Positions 16,461 through 24,526 of a DNA stretch of 64,000 nt are shown in pieces. Origin of the DNA: JAMHWF01 sp048500255 (GTDB taxonomy: Bacteria > Pseudomonadota > Gammaproteobacteria > Burkholderiales > Burkholderiaceae_C); contig JASNYH010000002.1 of NCBI GenBank assembly GCA_048500255.1, forward strand, positions 496,001 through 560,000, written 5' to 3'. A program made the translations under genes and the position numbers. Below the pieces are notes generated by a model. That model ran no database searches, was not told the origin of the DNA, and worked only from the letters and a program-made list of their open reading frames with translations. Position 1 is the first letter of the stretch, and each line of letters opens with the position of its first letter.

Positions 16461-16676
16461 GGCGGGGCGGCGCAGTGGCGGTGTGGCCGCGATTGTCCGG
16501 CCTGGCCGCACCAAACCGTTGCGGTGCACGCGACGCGCCGCGCTGCCCGCAGGCGCTGGCGCGAATCGTGCGTGGTCGGCCGGGCCGGGGCGCATCGGCA
16601 CACCTGCCGCAGGGGCATCGACGAGTTGTCACATGCAGCGGCGACGATGGGCGCCGAGACCAGGCCGGAGGACTCG

Positions 16677-16892
16677 ATGGACGCCGCCCACTACGCCGAG
16701 CGCTACAACCAGCTCAAGCACGACATCGAGCGCTGCCTGTCGCACCGCGATGGCTGGTCGGGCCTGCCGCCGCTGCTCGACGCGCTGCACGACGCGCGCT
16801 GTCGCTACCGCGCCGCGCGCGACGCGGCGCCCGACGGCGGCGAGGCCTGCGACGCGGCTCGCGTCGCGCGCGACGGCGCGAGGCCCCAGTAG
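16677..16892 (+). CDS. Small hypothetical protein, 71 aa
   Basis: MDAAHYAERYNQLKHDIERC followed by LSHRDGWSGLPPLLDALHDA gives two amphipathic helices, then an Arg/Ala/Asp-rich tail. No family recognised. CCGGAGGACTCG gives a good ribosome binding site, which is the main reason to accept it. It ends 147 bases before the response regulator gene. Confidence 0.45.
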   Translation: MDAAHYAERYNQLKHDIERCLSHRDGWSGLPPLLDALHDARCRYRAARDAAPDGGEACDAARVARDGARPQ

Positions 16893-17024
16893 CGGCGTCG
16901 TCGCACGAGCGTCCGAGCAACCTGCCCTCGGCACGGTGCAGATCGCGCCGGTCGCGCCGTGGCCGCCACGCACTGACCCGCCTGCACGGCCCGGCGCGAA
17001 TGTCGCGCTGCCGCCCCGGCTGCG

Positions 17025-17030
17025 TATCAT
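17025..17030 (+). promoter_or_regulatory. -10-like element before response regulator
   Basis: TATCAT lies nine bases before the ATG at 17040, which has no Shine-Dalgarno. This predicts a leaderless or nearly leaderless message for the two-component operon. Confidence 0.4.
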
Positions 17031-17039
17031 CGACGCGCG

Positions 17040-17705
17040 ATGCGCCTGCTCATCCTCGAAGACGATCCGCAGCTCGGCGACGCGCTGGCCACGGGGCTGC
17101 GCCAGCACGAGCATGCCGTCGACTGGTTCCGCGACGGCGCCTCGGCCGACGCCGCGCTTGCCGCCGCGCCCTACGACGCACTGGTGCTCGACCTCGGCCT
17201 GCCGGGCGACGACGGCATGACGTGGCTGCGCCGCTGGCGCGCGCGCGGGTTCGCGGCGCCGGTGCTGATCCTCACGGCGCGCGAGCAGGTCGACGACCGC
17301 ATCGCCGGGCTCGACGCCGGCGCCGACGACTACCTGATCAAGCCGATCTCCGTCGACGAGCTCGCCGCGCGGCTGCGCGCACTGCTGCGTCGCGCGTCGG
17401 GTCGTGCGCAGTCGGTGTGGACGCACGGTGAGCTGCGCTACGACCCGGCGGCGAAGCAGGTGCGATGGCGCGGCGCGCCGGTCGATCTGACGGCGCGCGA
17501 GCTCTCGCTGCTCGAGGTGCTGCTGATGCACCCCGAACGCGTGCTGTCGAAGGCCCAGCTGCTCGAGAAGCTCTACGACTGGAGCGGCAGCGAGCCCGAG
17601 AGCAATGCGCTCGAGGTGCACGTGCACCACCTGCGGCGCAAGATCGATCCGGCGATCGTGCGCACGGTGCGCGGCGTCGGCTACGCGCTCGGGCCGGCCG
17701 GGTGA
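17040..17705 (+). CDS. OmpR-family response regulator (QseB/TctD-like)
   Basis: 221 residues. The receiver domain has the acidic pair ED(D) at 7-9, phosphoacceptor D51 in VLDLGLPG, the switch threonine in ILTAREQ and the lysine in YLIKPIS. The C-terminal winged helix includes LTARELSLLEVLLMHPERVL and the DNA-recognition part NALEVHVHHLRRKI ending RGVGYALG. It binds DNA to control target promoters after phosphorylation by the kinase encoded 77 bases downstream. A repeat copy lies between the two genes. Targets are unknown; the nearby lipid A-modification genes are a guess only. Confidence 0.93.
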   Translation: MRLLILEDDPQLGDALATGLRQHEHAVDWFRDGASADAALAAAPYDALVLDLGLPGDDGMTWLRRWRARGFAAPVLILTAREQVDDRIAGLDAGADDYLIKPISVDELAARLRALLRRASGRAQSVWTHGELRYDPAAKQVRWRGAPVDLTARELSLLEVLLMHPERVLSKAQLLEKLYDWSGSEPESNALEVHVHHLRRKIDPAIVRTVRGVGYALGPAG

Positions 17706-17717
17706 GCGCCGCACCAC

Positions 17718-17772
17718 GGGCCGAGCACCGGGCCGCGCCGGATCGCCGGCCGACGCGTGCGCCGGGCAAGGG
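17718..17772. repeat. Palindromic dispersed repeat, copy C, short
   Basis: GGGCCGAGCACCGGGCCG (17718-17735) matches the opening of copies at 9591 and 47696 with one change, and GGATCGCCGGCCG plus CGCCGGGCAAGGG resemble their closing part. It occupies the gap between the response regulator and kinase genes and ends at the kinase's AAGGGAG ribosome binding site. Confidence 0.5.
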
Positions 17773-17781
17773 AGCGCCGCG

Positions 17782-19125
17782 ATGAGCTTGCAGCGGCGGC
17801 TCATGGTCTACCTGCTGGTGGCGGCGCCGCTCGTGTGGGCCCTCGCGCTGGGGGTCTCGGCGCAGCGCGCGCGTCACGAGGTCAACGAGCTGTTCGACAG
17901 CGAGCTGATCCGCCTGGCGCTGCAGGCGCAGGCGATCGCCGCGCCGCGCGCCGGCTCGCCGCCCGACGCGCAGCAGCGCACCGTGCCGCTGCCTGCGCGC
18001 GAGGCCGGCGAGGCCGACTTGCGCGATTTCGCGCTCGCGGTGTGGGACGGCGAGGGCCGGCTGACGATGACCGACCGCGAAGGCGTGCAACTGCCGCGGC
18101 GCGCCCACGCATCGGGCTTCGTCGATCTGGTGCTCGACGGCGATGCGTGGCACGTCTACTACCTCCAGGCGTCGGGCGGCGAGTCGCTCGTCGCCGTCGG
18201 CCAGCGCAGCGTCGAGCGCGACGAAGTCGTCTGGAACCTCGTCGGCAGCCAGCTGCTGCCGTGGCTCGTCGTGCTGCCGCTGCTGCTGGCGGCGATCGCC
18301 TGGGGCGTGCGGCGCGCGCTGTCGCCGGTGCGCGCGCTGACCGGCGAGCTGGGTCGGCGCGGCGCCGGCGAGTTGCAGTCGGTGGCGGCCGACGACGCTC
18401 CCGTCGAGCTGCGGCCGATGGTCGACGCGATGAACGGCCTGTTCGCGCGCACCGCCGCCGCGCTCGAGCGCGAGCGCCGCTTCACCGCCGACGCGGCGCA
18501 CGAGCTGCGCACGCCGCTGGCCGCGCTGCGCGCGCAGTGGGACGTGCTGCGCGGCGCCGCCGACGCCGCCGCGCGTCGCGCCGCCGAGGCGCAGCTCGGC
18601 GCCGGCTTCGAGCGCATGGAGCGGCTGGTCGCGCAGATGCTCGCGCTGTCGGGCGTCGAGGCCACCGAGCGGCTGGCGCGCCGCGAGCCGATCGAGTGGG
18701 CGGCCGTCGTCGGGCAGGCGACGAGCGACTGCCTGGCGCTGGCCGACCGCCGGCACATCGAGATGGCCTGCGAGTGGCCGCCCGCGGGCGTCGCGCCGAT
18801 GCCGCTGAGCGGCGACGCCGACCTCGTCACCGTGCTGCTGCGCAACCTGCTCGACAACGCCGTGCGCTACGCGCCCGAAGGCACGACGGTGACGCTCCGC
18901 TTCGGCGCGCAGTCGCTGTGCGTCGAGAACGCGGGGCCGGCGCTGGCGCCCGACGCGCTCGCGCAGCTCGGCGAGCGCTTCCACCGTCCCGCCGGCCAGC
19001 CCGAATCGGGCAGCGGCCTGGGCGTGTCGATCGCGCAGCGCATCGCCGCGCTGCACGGCCTGGCGCTGCGCTACGGCGCGCAGGGCGACGGCCGCGGCGT
19101 CGTCGCCGAACTGCGACCGGCCTGA
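17782..19125 (+). CDS. Sensor histidine kinase (QseC-like)
   Basis: 447 residues. First helix LMVYLLVAAPLVWALALGV, a periplasmic sensor of about 130 residues, second helix LLPWLVVLPLLLAAIAWGV, a HAMP-like linker, then the dimerisation domain with H240 in AAHELRTPLAAL. The ATPase domain shows the N box RNLLDNAVRYAP, a shortened G1 region, and GSGLGVSIAQRIAALHG. Phosphorylates the upstream-encoded response regulator. AAGGGAGCGCCGCG precedes the ATG. The usual DxGxG motif reads VENAGPAL, typical of QseC/TctE relatives that keep only part of it. Confidence 0.92.
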   Translation: MSLQRRLMVYLLVAAPLVWALALGVSAQRARHEVNELFDSELIRLALQAQAIAAPRAGSPPDAQQRTVPLPAREAGEADLRDFALAVWDGEGRLTMTDREGVQLPRRAHASGFVDLVLDGDAWHVYYLQASGGESLVAVGQRSVERDEVVWNLVGSQLLPWLVVLPLLLAAIAWGVRRALSPVRALTGELGRRGAGELQSVAADDAPVELRPMVDAMNGLFARTAAALERERRFTADAAHELRTPLAALRAQWDVLRGAADAAARRAAEAQLGAGFERMERLVAQMLALSGVEATERLARREPIEWAAVVGQATSDCLALADRRHIEMACEWPPAGVAPMPLSGDADLVTVLLRNLLDNAVRYAPEGTTVTLRFGAQSLCVENAGPALAPDALAQLGERFHRPAGQPESGSGLGVSIAQRIAALHGLALRYGAQGDGRGVVAELRPA

Positions 19126-19157
19126 AGCGAGCAGGGCGCCCGGAGCGTGCCGCCGCG

Positions 19158-19829
19158 TCAGCGTTGCGCCTGGATGCGCGCGAGCAGCACGCGCGCCTCC
19201 TCGCGGCGGCCGCTGTCGGCGATCTGTCGGCCGGTGCGCGGCGGCGCCTGCAGCGCGCGCTCGAGATACGGCACGGCCTCGTCGGCGTGCTTCGTCTCGA
19301 CGAGGTACTCGGCGTAGAAGAAGTTCGGATCGATGCCTTTCGGGTTGATCGCCAGCGCCTTGTGCAGCAGCTCGCGCGCCTTGTCCTTGTCGCCGAAGCC
19401 GACCGGCCAGCCCGGCACCTTGTAGTACAGCACGCCGAGGCTGTTGTAGGCCGAGCCGTCGAGTGCGTTGCCGTCGATGCGGATCGCCTGCTCGTAGCTC
19501 GCCTTGGCCTGCTTGACGAGGCCGAGCGCGCCGAGGCCGCCCTTCTCGCCGGCCCACGAGCTGACGATGATGCCCTCCCAGACCAGCGCCTCGCTGCGCC
19601 CCGGATGGCTCTCGACCGTCTTGTGCGCCTTGGCGGCCAGCGCCTCGAAGCGCTTCTCGCGTTCGGCGGGCGGCGACTGGTAGCGAATCACTTCCCAGTC
19701 GCGCTGCAGCTCGGCGACGGCGTCGTCGACGGGCGCGGCGAGCACGACCGTCGGCACGAGCGCAGCGACGCCGCCGCAGGCCAGCAGCAGCGTCGCGCAG
19801 AGGGATCGGGTGTGCGTCGTCATCGTCAT
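19158..19829 (-). CDS. Secreted TPR-type protein, last gene of the hemolysin-family operon
   Basis: 223 residues. Signal peptide (SLCATLLLACGGVAALVPTVVLA) followed by tetratricopeptide-like helices: ALVWEGIIVSSWAGEKGGLG, ASYEQAIRIDGNALDGSAYN, ARELLHKALAINPKGIDPNF, EAVPYLERALQAPP. The opening of the mature part (DDAVAELQRDWEVIRY) is shared with periplasmic TPR proteins of unknown role in related clusters. The ATG overlaps the stop of the SDR gene (ATGA), so it is translated as the fifth member of the operon. It may act as a periplasmic adaptor for the operon's product (inference). Confidence 0.82.
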   Translation of the reverse strand: MTMTTHTRSLCATLLLACGGVAALVPTVVLAAPVDDAVAELQRDWEVIRYQSPPAEREKRFEALAAKAHKTVESHPGRSEALVWEGIIVSSWAGEKGGLGALGLVKQAKASYEQAIRIDGNALDGSAYNSLGVLYYKVPGWPVGFGDKDKARELLHKALAINPKGIDPNFFYAEYLVETKHADEAVPYLERALQAPPRTGRQIADSGRREEARVLLARIQAQR

Positions 19830-20632
19830 GGCATGTTCCCTTCGGTGGCGGTTTGCAGAGGCGCCGGCACGCTGCGGCGATGGGTGGCGAAGCTGCCGTC
19901 GAGCACCGGCCCGAGCAGGCCGTTGAGTCGCACGGCGTAGCGTTCGGGCGAGCCGAGCCAGCGCTCGGCGGCTTCGCTCTCGATCAGAGCGACGAGGGCG
20001 TCGGCGACGCGTTGCGGCGTGTCCATCGCGGTCCGCGTCGCTCCGTTGTAGGCCTCGACGGACGCGTCGTTGAACGGCGTGCGCGTGCTGCGCGGCCCGA
20101 GCAGCTGCACGCGCACCGTCGTGTCGGCGAGCTCGCGGCGCAGCGCCTCGGCGAAGCGCTGCAGCCCGGCCTTGCTGGCGCCGTAGACGGCGAAGCCGGG
20201 CAGGCCGATCGCGCCGACCGCCGACGCGACGAACACGAGCTGTGTGCGCCGGCGGCGCCGCAACTGCGGCAGCAGCGCCTGTGTCAGGCGCATCGGCGCG
20301 AGCAGGTTGGTCTGCAGCACGTCGGCCATCTGCGTCGCGGGGACGTCCTCGAAGGCGCCGAAGCACGGCAGGCCGGCGCCGTGCACGACGACGTTGGCGT
20401 CGAATGCGCCGGCCGCCGCGACGACGGCGGCGATGCCGTCGTCCGTCGTCAGGTCGGCGCGCACCCGCTCGACATGGCGCGAGCCGAGCTGTCGTGCCTG
20501 CGCGGCCAGCCGCTCGTCCGAGCGGCCGACGAGCAGCACGGCGGCGCCGCGCGCCAGCAGCGCACGCGCCATCGCGTCGCCGATGCCGCCGCCGGCGCCG
20601 GTCAGCAGCACGCGGGCTTCGGCGGTCTTCAT
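19826..20632 (-). CDS. Short-chain dehydrogenase/reductase of the hemolysin-family operon
   Basis: 268 residues. The NAD(P)-binding motif TGAGGGIGDAMARALLARGA is at 11-30, the NAG-type motif reads VVHGAG, the catalytic serine lies in VFVASAVGAIG, and the Tyr-Lys pair is in YGASKAGL. It carries out reversible reduction of a carbonyl or oxidation of an alcohol; the substrate is unknown. A possible membrane-proximal C-terminal region (LNGLLGPVLDGSFATHR) follows. Start overlaps the diiron gene's stop by four bases and its own stop overlaps the TPR start by four. Confidence 0.9.
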   Translation of the reverse strand: MKTAEARVLLTGAGGGIGDAMARALLARGAAVLLVGRSDERLAAQARQLGSRHVERVRADLTTDDGIAAVVAAAGAFDANVVVHGAGLPCFGAFEDVPATQMADVLQTNLLAPMRLTQALLPQLRRRRRTQLVFVASAVGAIGLPGFAVYGASKAGLQRFAEALRRELADTTVRVQLLGPRSTRTPFNDASVEAYNGATRTAMDTPQRVADALVALIESEAAERWLGSPERYAVRLNGLLGPVLDGSFATHRRSVPAPLQTATEGNMP

Positions 20633-21312
20633 GCGTGGACCGCCGCGCGCGTCGCCGCTGCCGGCAGCGGCAGGCCGCGGAACACGTCGCCGTAGAGGCG
20701 GTAGAAGGCGCGCGCCGCGTGCACGATCGCGGCCTGGTCGGCGTCGTCGTCGATGCGGTCCATCAGCCGCGCGAAGTGCGCCGTGTGCTCGCGGTCGAGC
20801 GTGCCGTGCGAGCGCAGGTAGCTGAACGCGGCGTCGGGCAGCGCCAGCGGCTTCTGGATCGCGTCGGCGGCGGCCAGCGCGAGCGCTACGCTCGTGCCCT
20901 CGAGCACGTGCACCATGCCGAAGAAGCCGAGCGGATTGCCGCGCGCGATCGTGTCGTAGGCGTAGGCGACCATCACCTCCGTCGCGTGGCCGGGCGCGCC
21001 GCGGCGCACCGCGTCGGCGTCGCCGCCGCAGGCTCGGATGTCGTCGAGGATCCACTCGTCGTGGCCGGCCTCCTCGGCGACGTAGTCGTCGAGCGGCTCG
21101 CGCAGCCAGGCGTGGTGCGGCGGCAGCGCCGCCTTGGCCGCCTGCAGCAGCGGCACGGTGTGCCTGACGTGGTGGTAGGCCTCGCGCAGGAAGGCGAGGT
21201 AACTCGGCAGCGAGACTTCGCCGCGTGCGAGCACGCCCTGGATGATCGGCGTGGCGATCAGCGATCGGCGCGCGTCGGCCGTGAGTTCGAGCAGGGTGGC
21301 GTGGAAGTTCAT
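20629..21312 (-). CDS. Heme-oxygenase-like diiron protein (TenA-like iron-containing redox enzyme)
   Basis: 227 residues, all-helical, of the TenA/heme-oxygenase-like superfamily. Candidate metal ligands follow the heme-oxygenase-like diiron oxidase pattern: E44 (REAYHHV), E81 and H84 (EEAGHDEW), E138 (HVLEGTS), D173 and H176 (LDREHTAHF). Characterised relatives (UndA, SznF, BesC) use O2 to fragment or hydroxylate fatty acids or amino acids. The thiaminase cysteine of classical TenA is absent. Encoded between an acyl-AMP ligase and an SDR, so its substrate may be the activated acyl chain or a derived product (inference). Confidence 0.82.
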   Translation of the reverse strand: MNFHATLLELTADARRSLIATPIIQGVLARGEVSLPSYLAFLREAYHHVRHTVPLLQAAKAALPPHHAWLREPLDDYVAEEAGHDEWILDDIRACGGDADAVRRGAPGHATEVMVAYAYDTIARGNPLGFFGMVHVLEGTSVALALAAADAIQKPLALPDAAFSYLRSHGTLDREHTAHFARLMDRIDDDADQAAIVHAARAFYRLYGDVFRGLPLPAAATRAAVHA

Positions 21313-21327
21313 GCAGTCGGATCCGTG

Positions 21328-22758
21328 TCAGGCGGGAACGGGGGCGAGGCCCAGCGCGTCGGCGTGGGCGGCGAGGATGGCGGCGCGCTGCGGCCGGCCG
21401 TTGGCCGTGGCGTAGCCGCTGGCCGCGTCGAACGGCGCGCCGCCGCGCGTCCAGCGCGCGATGCGCGCGTAGTCGGGCAGTGTCGCGTTGGCAGCGGCCA
21501 CGGCGGTGTGCAGCGCCGCGTCGTCGGCGTCGCGTGCCGTCGGCCACAGCACGGCGGCGAGCGCCGGCGCGCCGTCGCCGAACACGACGGCCTGCGCGAT
21601 CGCCCGCTGGCCGCGCAGCGCCGTCTCGACCCACTCGGGCGAGACGTTGCGGCCCCAGGCCGTGATCAGTACGTTCTTCTTGCGACCCTGCACGTGCACG
21701 AAGCCGTCGGCGTCGATGCGTCCGAGATCGCCGGTCGGCCACCACGCGGGTACCGGCGCCGCGTCGCCGAGATAGCCGGCGAACAGGCTGCCGGCCACCT
21801 CGATCTCGCCGTCGGCGGCGATGCGCAGCCGCGCGTGCGGCAGCGCGCGGCCGGCGCTGCCGGCGCGCGCCGCGCCGGGCAGGTTCAGCGTCTGCACCGA
21901 CGCGCCTTCCGACAGGCCGTAGCCCTCGCCGGCCGGGATGCCGAGCGCCTGCGCGGCCTCGATCAGCGGCGCACCGACGGCGGCGCCGCCGACGGCGACG
22001 AAGCGCAGCGAGTCGGCAGCGCGCTGGCCCGTCGCGGCGAGGTGGCCGCACCAGGCATGCAGCATCTGCGGCAGCAGGATCAGGCTCTGCGGCCGATGGC
22101 GGCGCAGCTGCGCGTCGAAGCGCGCGGCGTCGAAGCCCGACGCGCCGGACAGACCGAGCTCGGCCAGCGGCAGCGCGATGCACGTCGCGCCGTGCAGGCG
22201 CGCCGCCATCAGGCCGGCGACGTTTTCGAGCAGCACGGCGAACGGCAGCGCGTGCAGGTGGCGCTCGATCGCCAGCGGCGCGAGCGCGTCCACCACGCCG
22301 CGCGCCGCGTGCTGCATCGCATCGGCCGCGAGGCACACCCCCTTGGGCGTCCCCGTCGTGCCCGACGTGAACGTGATCTTGGCCGTGCCGGGCGGCAGCG
22401 CGACGGGCGTCGCCGGCAGCCGCGCGAGGCGCAGCGACTCGTGCGCGACGCCGAACAGCGTCCAGGCCGGCCCCGGCCATCGTGCGGCGGCGCCTTCGGC
22501 GGCGATCAGCGTGTCGACGCCGGCGGCACGCAGCGCATGGCCGAGTTGTGCCGGCGTGAAGAAGCCCGGCAGCGGCACGTGCACGGCCCCGGCGGCGGCG
22601 ATGGCCTCGTCGAGCACGACGAAGGCCGGCGTGTTGTCGAGGACCGTCGCGACGACGCGCGCGCCGGACCCGCGCAGCGCCATCGCGGCCGCGTCGCTCG
22701 CCACCGCGAGTTCGTCGTGCCGCCAGGCGCGGCACCCGTCGTCGAGCGCCGGTCTCAT
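21328..22758 (-). CDS. AMP-dependent acyl synthetase/ligase of the hemolysin-family operon
   Basis: 476 residues, ANL superfamily. Motif A3 is ITFTSGTTGTPKGV, A5 is GEGYGLSEGASVQ, A7 is PTGDLGRIDADGFVHVQGRKKN, followed by ITAWGRNVSPEWVE. The C-terminal lid motif A10 reads GYATANGRPQR: the catalytic lysine that normally completes the adenylation step is arginine (R455). It probably activates or transfers a carboxylic acid. The ATG at 22758 overlaps the hemolysin-family stop by four bases, favouring it over upstream in-frame starts; the diiron gene begins 15 bases after its stop. Confidence 0.88.
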   Translation of the reverse strand: MRPALDDGCRAWRHDELAVASDAAAMALRGSGARVVATVLDNTPAFVVLDEAIAAAGAVHVPLPGFFTPAQLGHALRAAGVDTLIAAEGAAARWPGPAWTLFGVAHESLRLARLPATPVALPPGTAKITFTSGTTGTPKGVCLAADAMQHAARGVVDALAPLAIERHLHALPFAVLLENVAGLMAARLHGATCIALPLAELGLSGASGFDAARFDAQLRRHRPQSLILLPQMLHAWCGHLAATGQRAADSLRFVAVGGAAVGAPLIEAAQALGIPAGEGYGLSEGASVQTLNLPGAARAGSAGRALPHARLRIAADGEIEVAGSLFAGYLGDAAPVPAWWPTGDLGRIDADGFVHVQGRKKNVLITAWGRNVSPEWVETALRGQRAIAQAVVFGDGAPALAAVLWPTARDADDAALHTAVAAANATLPDYARIARWTRGGAPFDAASGYATANGRPQRAAILAAHADALGLAPVPA

Positions 22759-23438
22759 CGCTCGAGCAGCCCGCGCTGGGCGAACAGCGCGAGAGCATGG
22801 TGCAGCGGGCCGGCGAGCACGACGGGCCGATGGTCGTAGTAGCGGCCCCACTGCGCCGCGTCGTCGCCGAGCGCTGCCGGATCGGCGACGCCCAGCGTCA
22901 GCGGCACGATGCCCAGCCGCACGAAGAGCTGGCGCAGCTCCTGCGTCAGCGTGCCCACCACCCAGCGGTGGCCCAGCGCCGCGAGGTGCGGGCCGAGCAG
23001 CAGGATCAGCCGGCGGCCGGCGCCGGCGCGCGGCGCGACGAGGTGGCCGACCTCGACCACCCGAGAGCGCGCCGGCGGCGGCGAGGCGAGCAGCGTCTGC
23101 ACCGGCGCATCGAGATAGCGCTCGAGGAACAGCGGTCCGCCGTCGGCGGCGCGCCAGCCGGCGGCGGCGGCGATCTCGCCCGCCTCGTCGCGCAGCGCGA
23201 CGAGCCAGGGCGCGAAGTGACGCACGTCGGCGCCGTAGCGCTCGCGATAGACGCCGCGGATGCAGGCCTCGATCTCGGCACGCGCCGGGTCGTCGGGTCC
23301 GCAGGTCTGCAGGGGCGCCGGCGCGGCGCGGCGCGGCCCGGCTGCGGCGGCAGCGCCGCGCGCGGGCGTGAGGAACGATGGCATCGACATCGGGTCGGCG
23401 CCGTGGCGCGGCGCTCGTGACTGCATTCGGGTGCCCAT
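22755..23438 (-). CDS. Thermostable hemolysin family protein (GNAT/acyl-homoserine-lactone-synthase-like)
   Basis: 227 residues. The core matches the T_hemolysin family: VYRERYGADVRHFAPWLVAL, GPLFLERYLDAPVQTLL, EVGHLVAPRAGAGRRLILLL, LFVRLGIVPLTLGVADPAAL, WGRYYDHRPVVLAG. Although named for a Vibrio hemolysin, the fold predicted for this family is acetyltransferase-like and close to autoinducer synthases, so acyl transfer is likelier than membrane lysis here; there is no signal peptide. First gene of the operon. Start at 23438 is the longest reading; an ATG 12 bases further in (23426) is also possible. Confidence 0.85.
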   Translation of the reverse strand: MGTRMQSRAPRHGADPMSMPSFLTPARGAAAAAGPRRAAPAPLQTCGPDDPARAEIEACIRGVYRERYGADVRHFAPWLVALRDEAGEIAAAAGWRAADGGPLFLERYLDAPVQTLLASPPPARSRVVEVGHLVAPRAGAGRRLILLLGPHLAALGHRWVVGTLTQELRQLFVRLGIVPLTLGVADPAALGDDAAQWGRYYDHRPVVLAGPLHHALALFAQRGLLER

Positions 23439-23632
23439 CGTGGAGGCGGCCCCTTAGTGCCCGCTTAAGCCCGCGCGCCGCTTTGTGATGAGTTGAAACG
23501 CTGCCCGCACCGGCGATGCCGACGGTTCACGCGCTGTTGCACAGCGTCGCCGAGCATTGACGCGGCGTTGTCGTGCAGCGCCTAACTTTGAACGGCATCG
23601 TTCCTCTAGACGCAACTCATGAAGGATCAGCC

Positions 23633-23854
23633 ATGATGACCGTCATCGACACCTGCAGCGCCGCCGCCTACGAACTGCGCTTTCGCTCACTCTTCGACGA
23701 AGGCCGCGGCTATGCCTTCGCCTGCGACGCCTCCGGCTGCGTCGACCTCGACCGGCTGAGCGAACGCGAGCGCAACGCCTACTTCCTCGCCCGCGGCCTG
23801 ATCGGCCGCGACTACGCGACGCCGGTCGTGCATTGCCGGCCCGGCGTGCGCTGA
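23633..23854 (+). CDS. Small conserved hypothetical protein, 73 aa
   Basis: The sequence AAYELRFRSLFDEGRGYAF, CDASGCVDLDRLSERERNAY and ARGLIGRDYATPVV matches a short cytoplasmic family that is common in Burkholderiales and has no assigned role. The upstream 194 bases, shared with the divergent hemolysin-family operon, have GAAGGATCAGCC as ribosome binding site. Its last 168 bases lie opposite the 3' end of the PAP2 gene, an unusually deep convergent overlap. I think both are real; this gene has the better family match over the overlap. Confidence 0.75.
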   Translation: MMTVIDTCSAAAYELRFRSLFDEGRGYAFACDASGCVDLDRLSERERNAYFLARGLIGRDYATPVVHCRPGVR

Positions 23855-24526
23855 AGCAGCCGACTCGAGCACGCGCGCGGCCAGCGCGCCGATGCACCAG
23901 CACAGCCAGGCCGACCACAGTGTGTGGCTGGCGAAGTGCGCGCCGCGTGCCATCTGCGCCCAGCCGAACAGCGCGCCTGCCGTCAGCACCGCGGCGAGCA
24001 GTGCGCGCGCCAGCCGCGGGCGGCGTTCGCGCCACTGGAACCACAGCGGCAGAAACCCGAACGCCGCCACTGCGTGGCCCGAGGGAAAGCAGCGTCCCGG
24101 CCCGCCGTCGTTTGATCCGAGACGCCAGTGAGGCACGTACGCCGCCGCGCCGCCGAACGCATCGAGATGCCAGGGGCAACTGCTGTGGCTGAACTGCTTG
24201 AGCGCAGGCACCGCGACCAGGCACGCGAGCAGCACGCCGTACCAGGCCGCGCGCTGCCCGCGCGGCATCGCCCGTGCATCGCCGGCAACGGTCCAGGCCA
24301 GACAGACGAGCAGCGCCAGCGTGGCGGCGAGTCGCCCGCCGTCGTGCAGCAGGCCGCGCGTGAGCCAGTGCTCGCGCAGCGCGAAGCCGGATGCGTCGCC
24401 ATACAGCCGCGCCAGCGCGAGGTCGGCGCCGCTGGCCTCGAAGCACACCAGCACCGCCAGCCCGGTCAGCGCGAGCACGAGGTCGGCGCGTCGGGCCCGC
24501 CGACGGTGTCGAGCGTCAGGATGCAT
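23687..24526 (-). CDS. PAP2 (phosphatidic acid phosphatase type 2) family membrane protein
   Basis: 279 residues, with about six membrane helices. The phosphatase signature is present: KQFSHSSCPWHLDAFGG (variant motif 1), RCFPSGHAVAAFGF (motif 2, the PSGH box) and RGAHFASHTLWSAW (motif 3 with catalytic His). Members remove phosphate from lipid phosphates; near an eptA-type gene this fits lipid A or undecaprenyl phosphate remodelling at the periplasmic face. The last 55 residues are soluble, poorly conserved in appearance and antisense to the 73-aa gene, so the true end may be functionally unimportant. It overlaps the eptA-type gene by 11 bases at its start. Confidence 0.88.
   Translation of the reverse strand: MHPDARHRRRARRADLVLALTGLAVLVCFEASGADLALARLYGDASGFALREHWLTRGLLHDGGRLAATLALLVCLAWTVAGDARAMPRGQRAAWYGVLLACLVAVPALKQFSHSSCPWHLDAFGGAAAYVPHWRLGSNDGGPGRCFPSGHAVAAFGFLPLWFQWRERRPRLARALLAAVLTAGALFGWAQMARGAHFASHTLWSAWLCWCIGALAARVLESAASAHAGPAMHDRRRVVAADQAAGEEVGVALAFAQPVEVDAAGGVAGEGIAAAFVEE

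Noticed and set aside
22755..23438. Pore-forming toxin based on the hemolysin name
   Set aside because: The family resembles acyltransferase/autoinducer synthase folds, the protein has no signal peptide and it is the first gene of an enzymatic operon.
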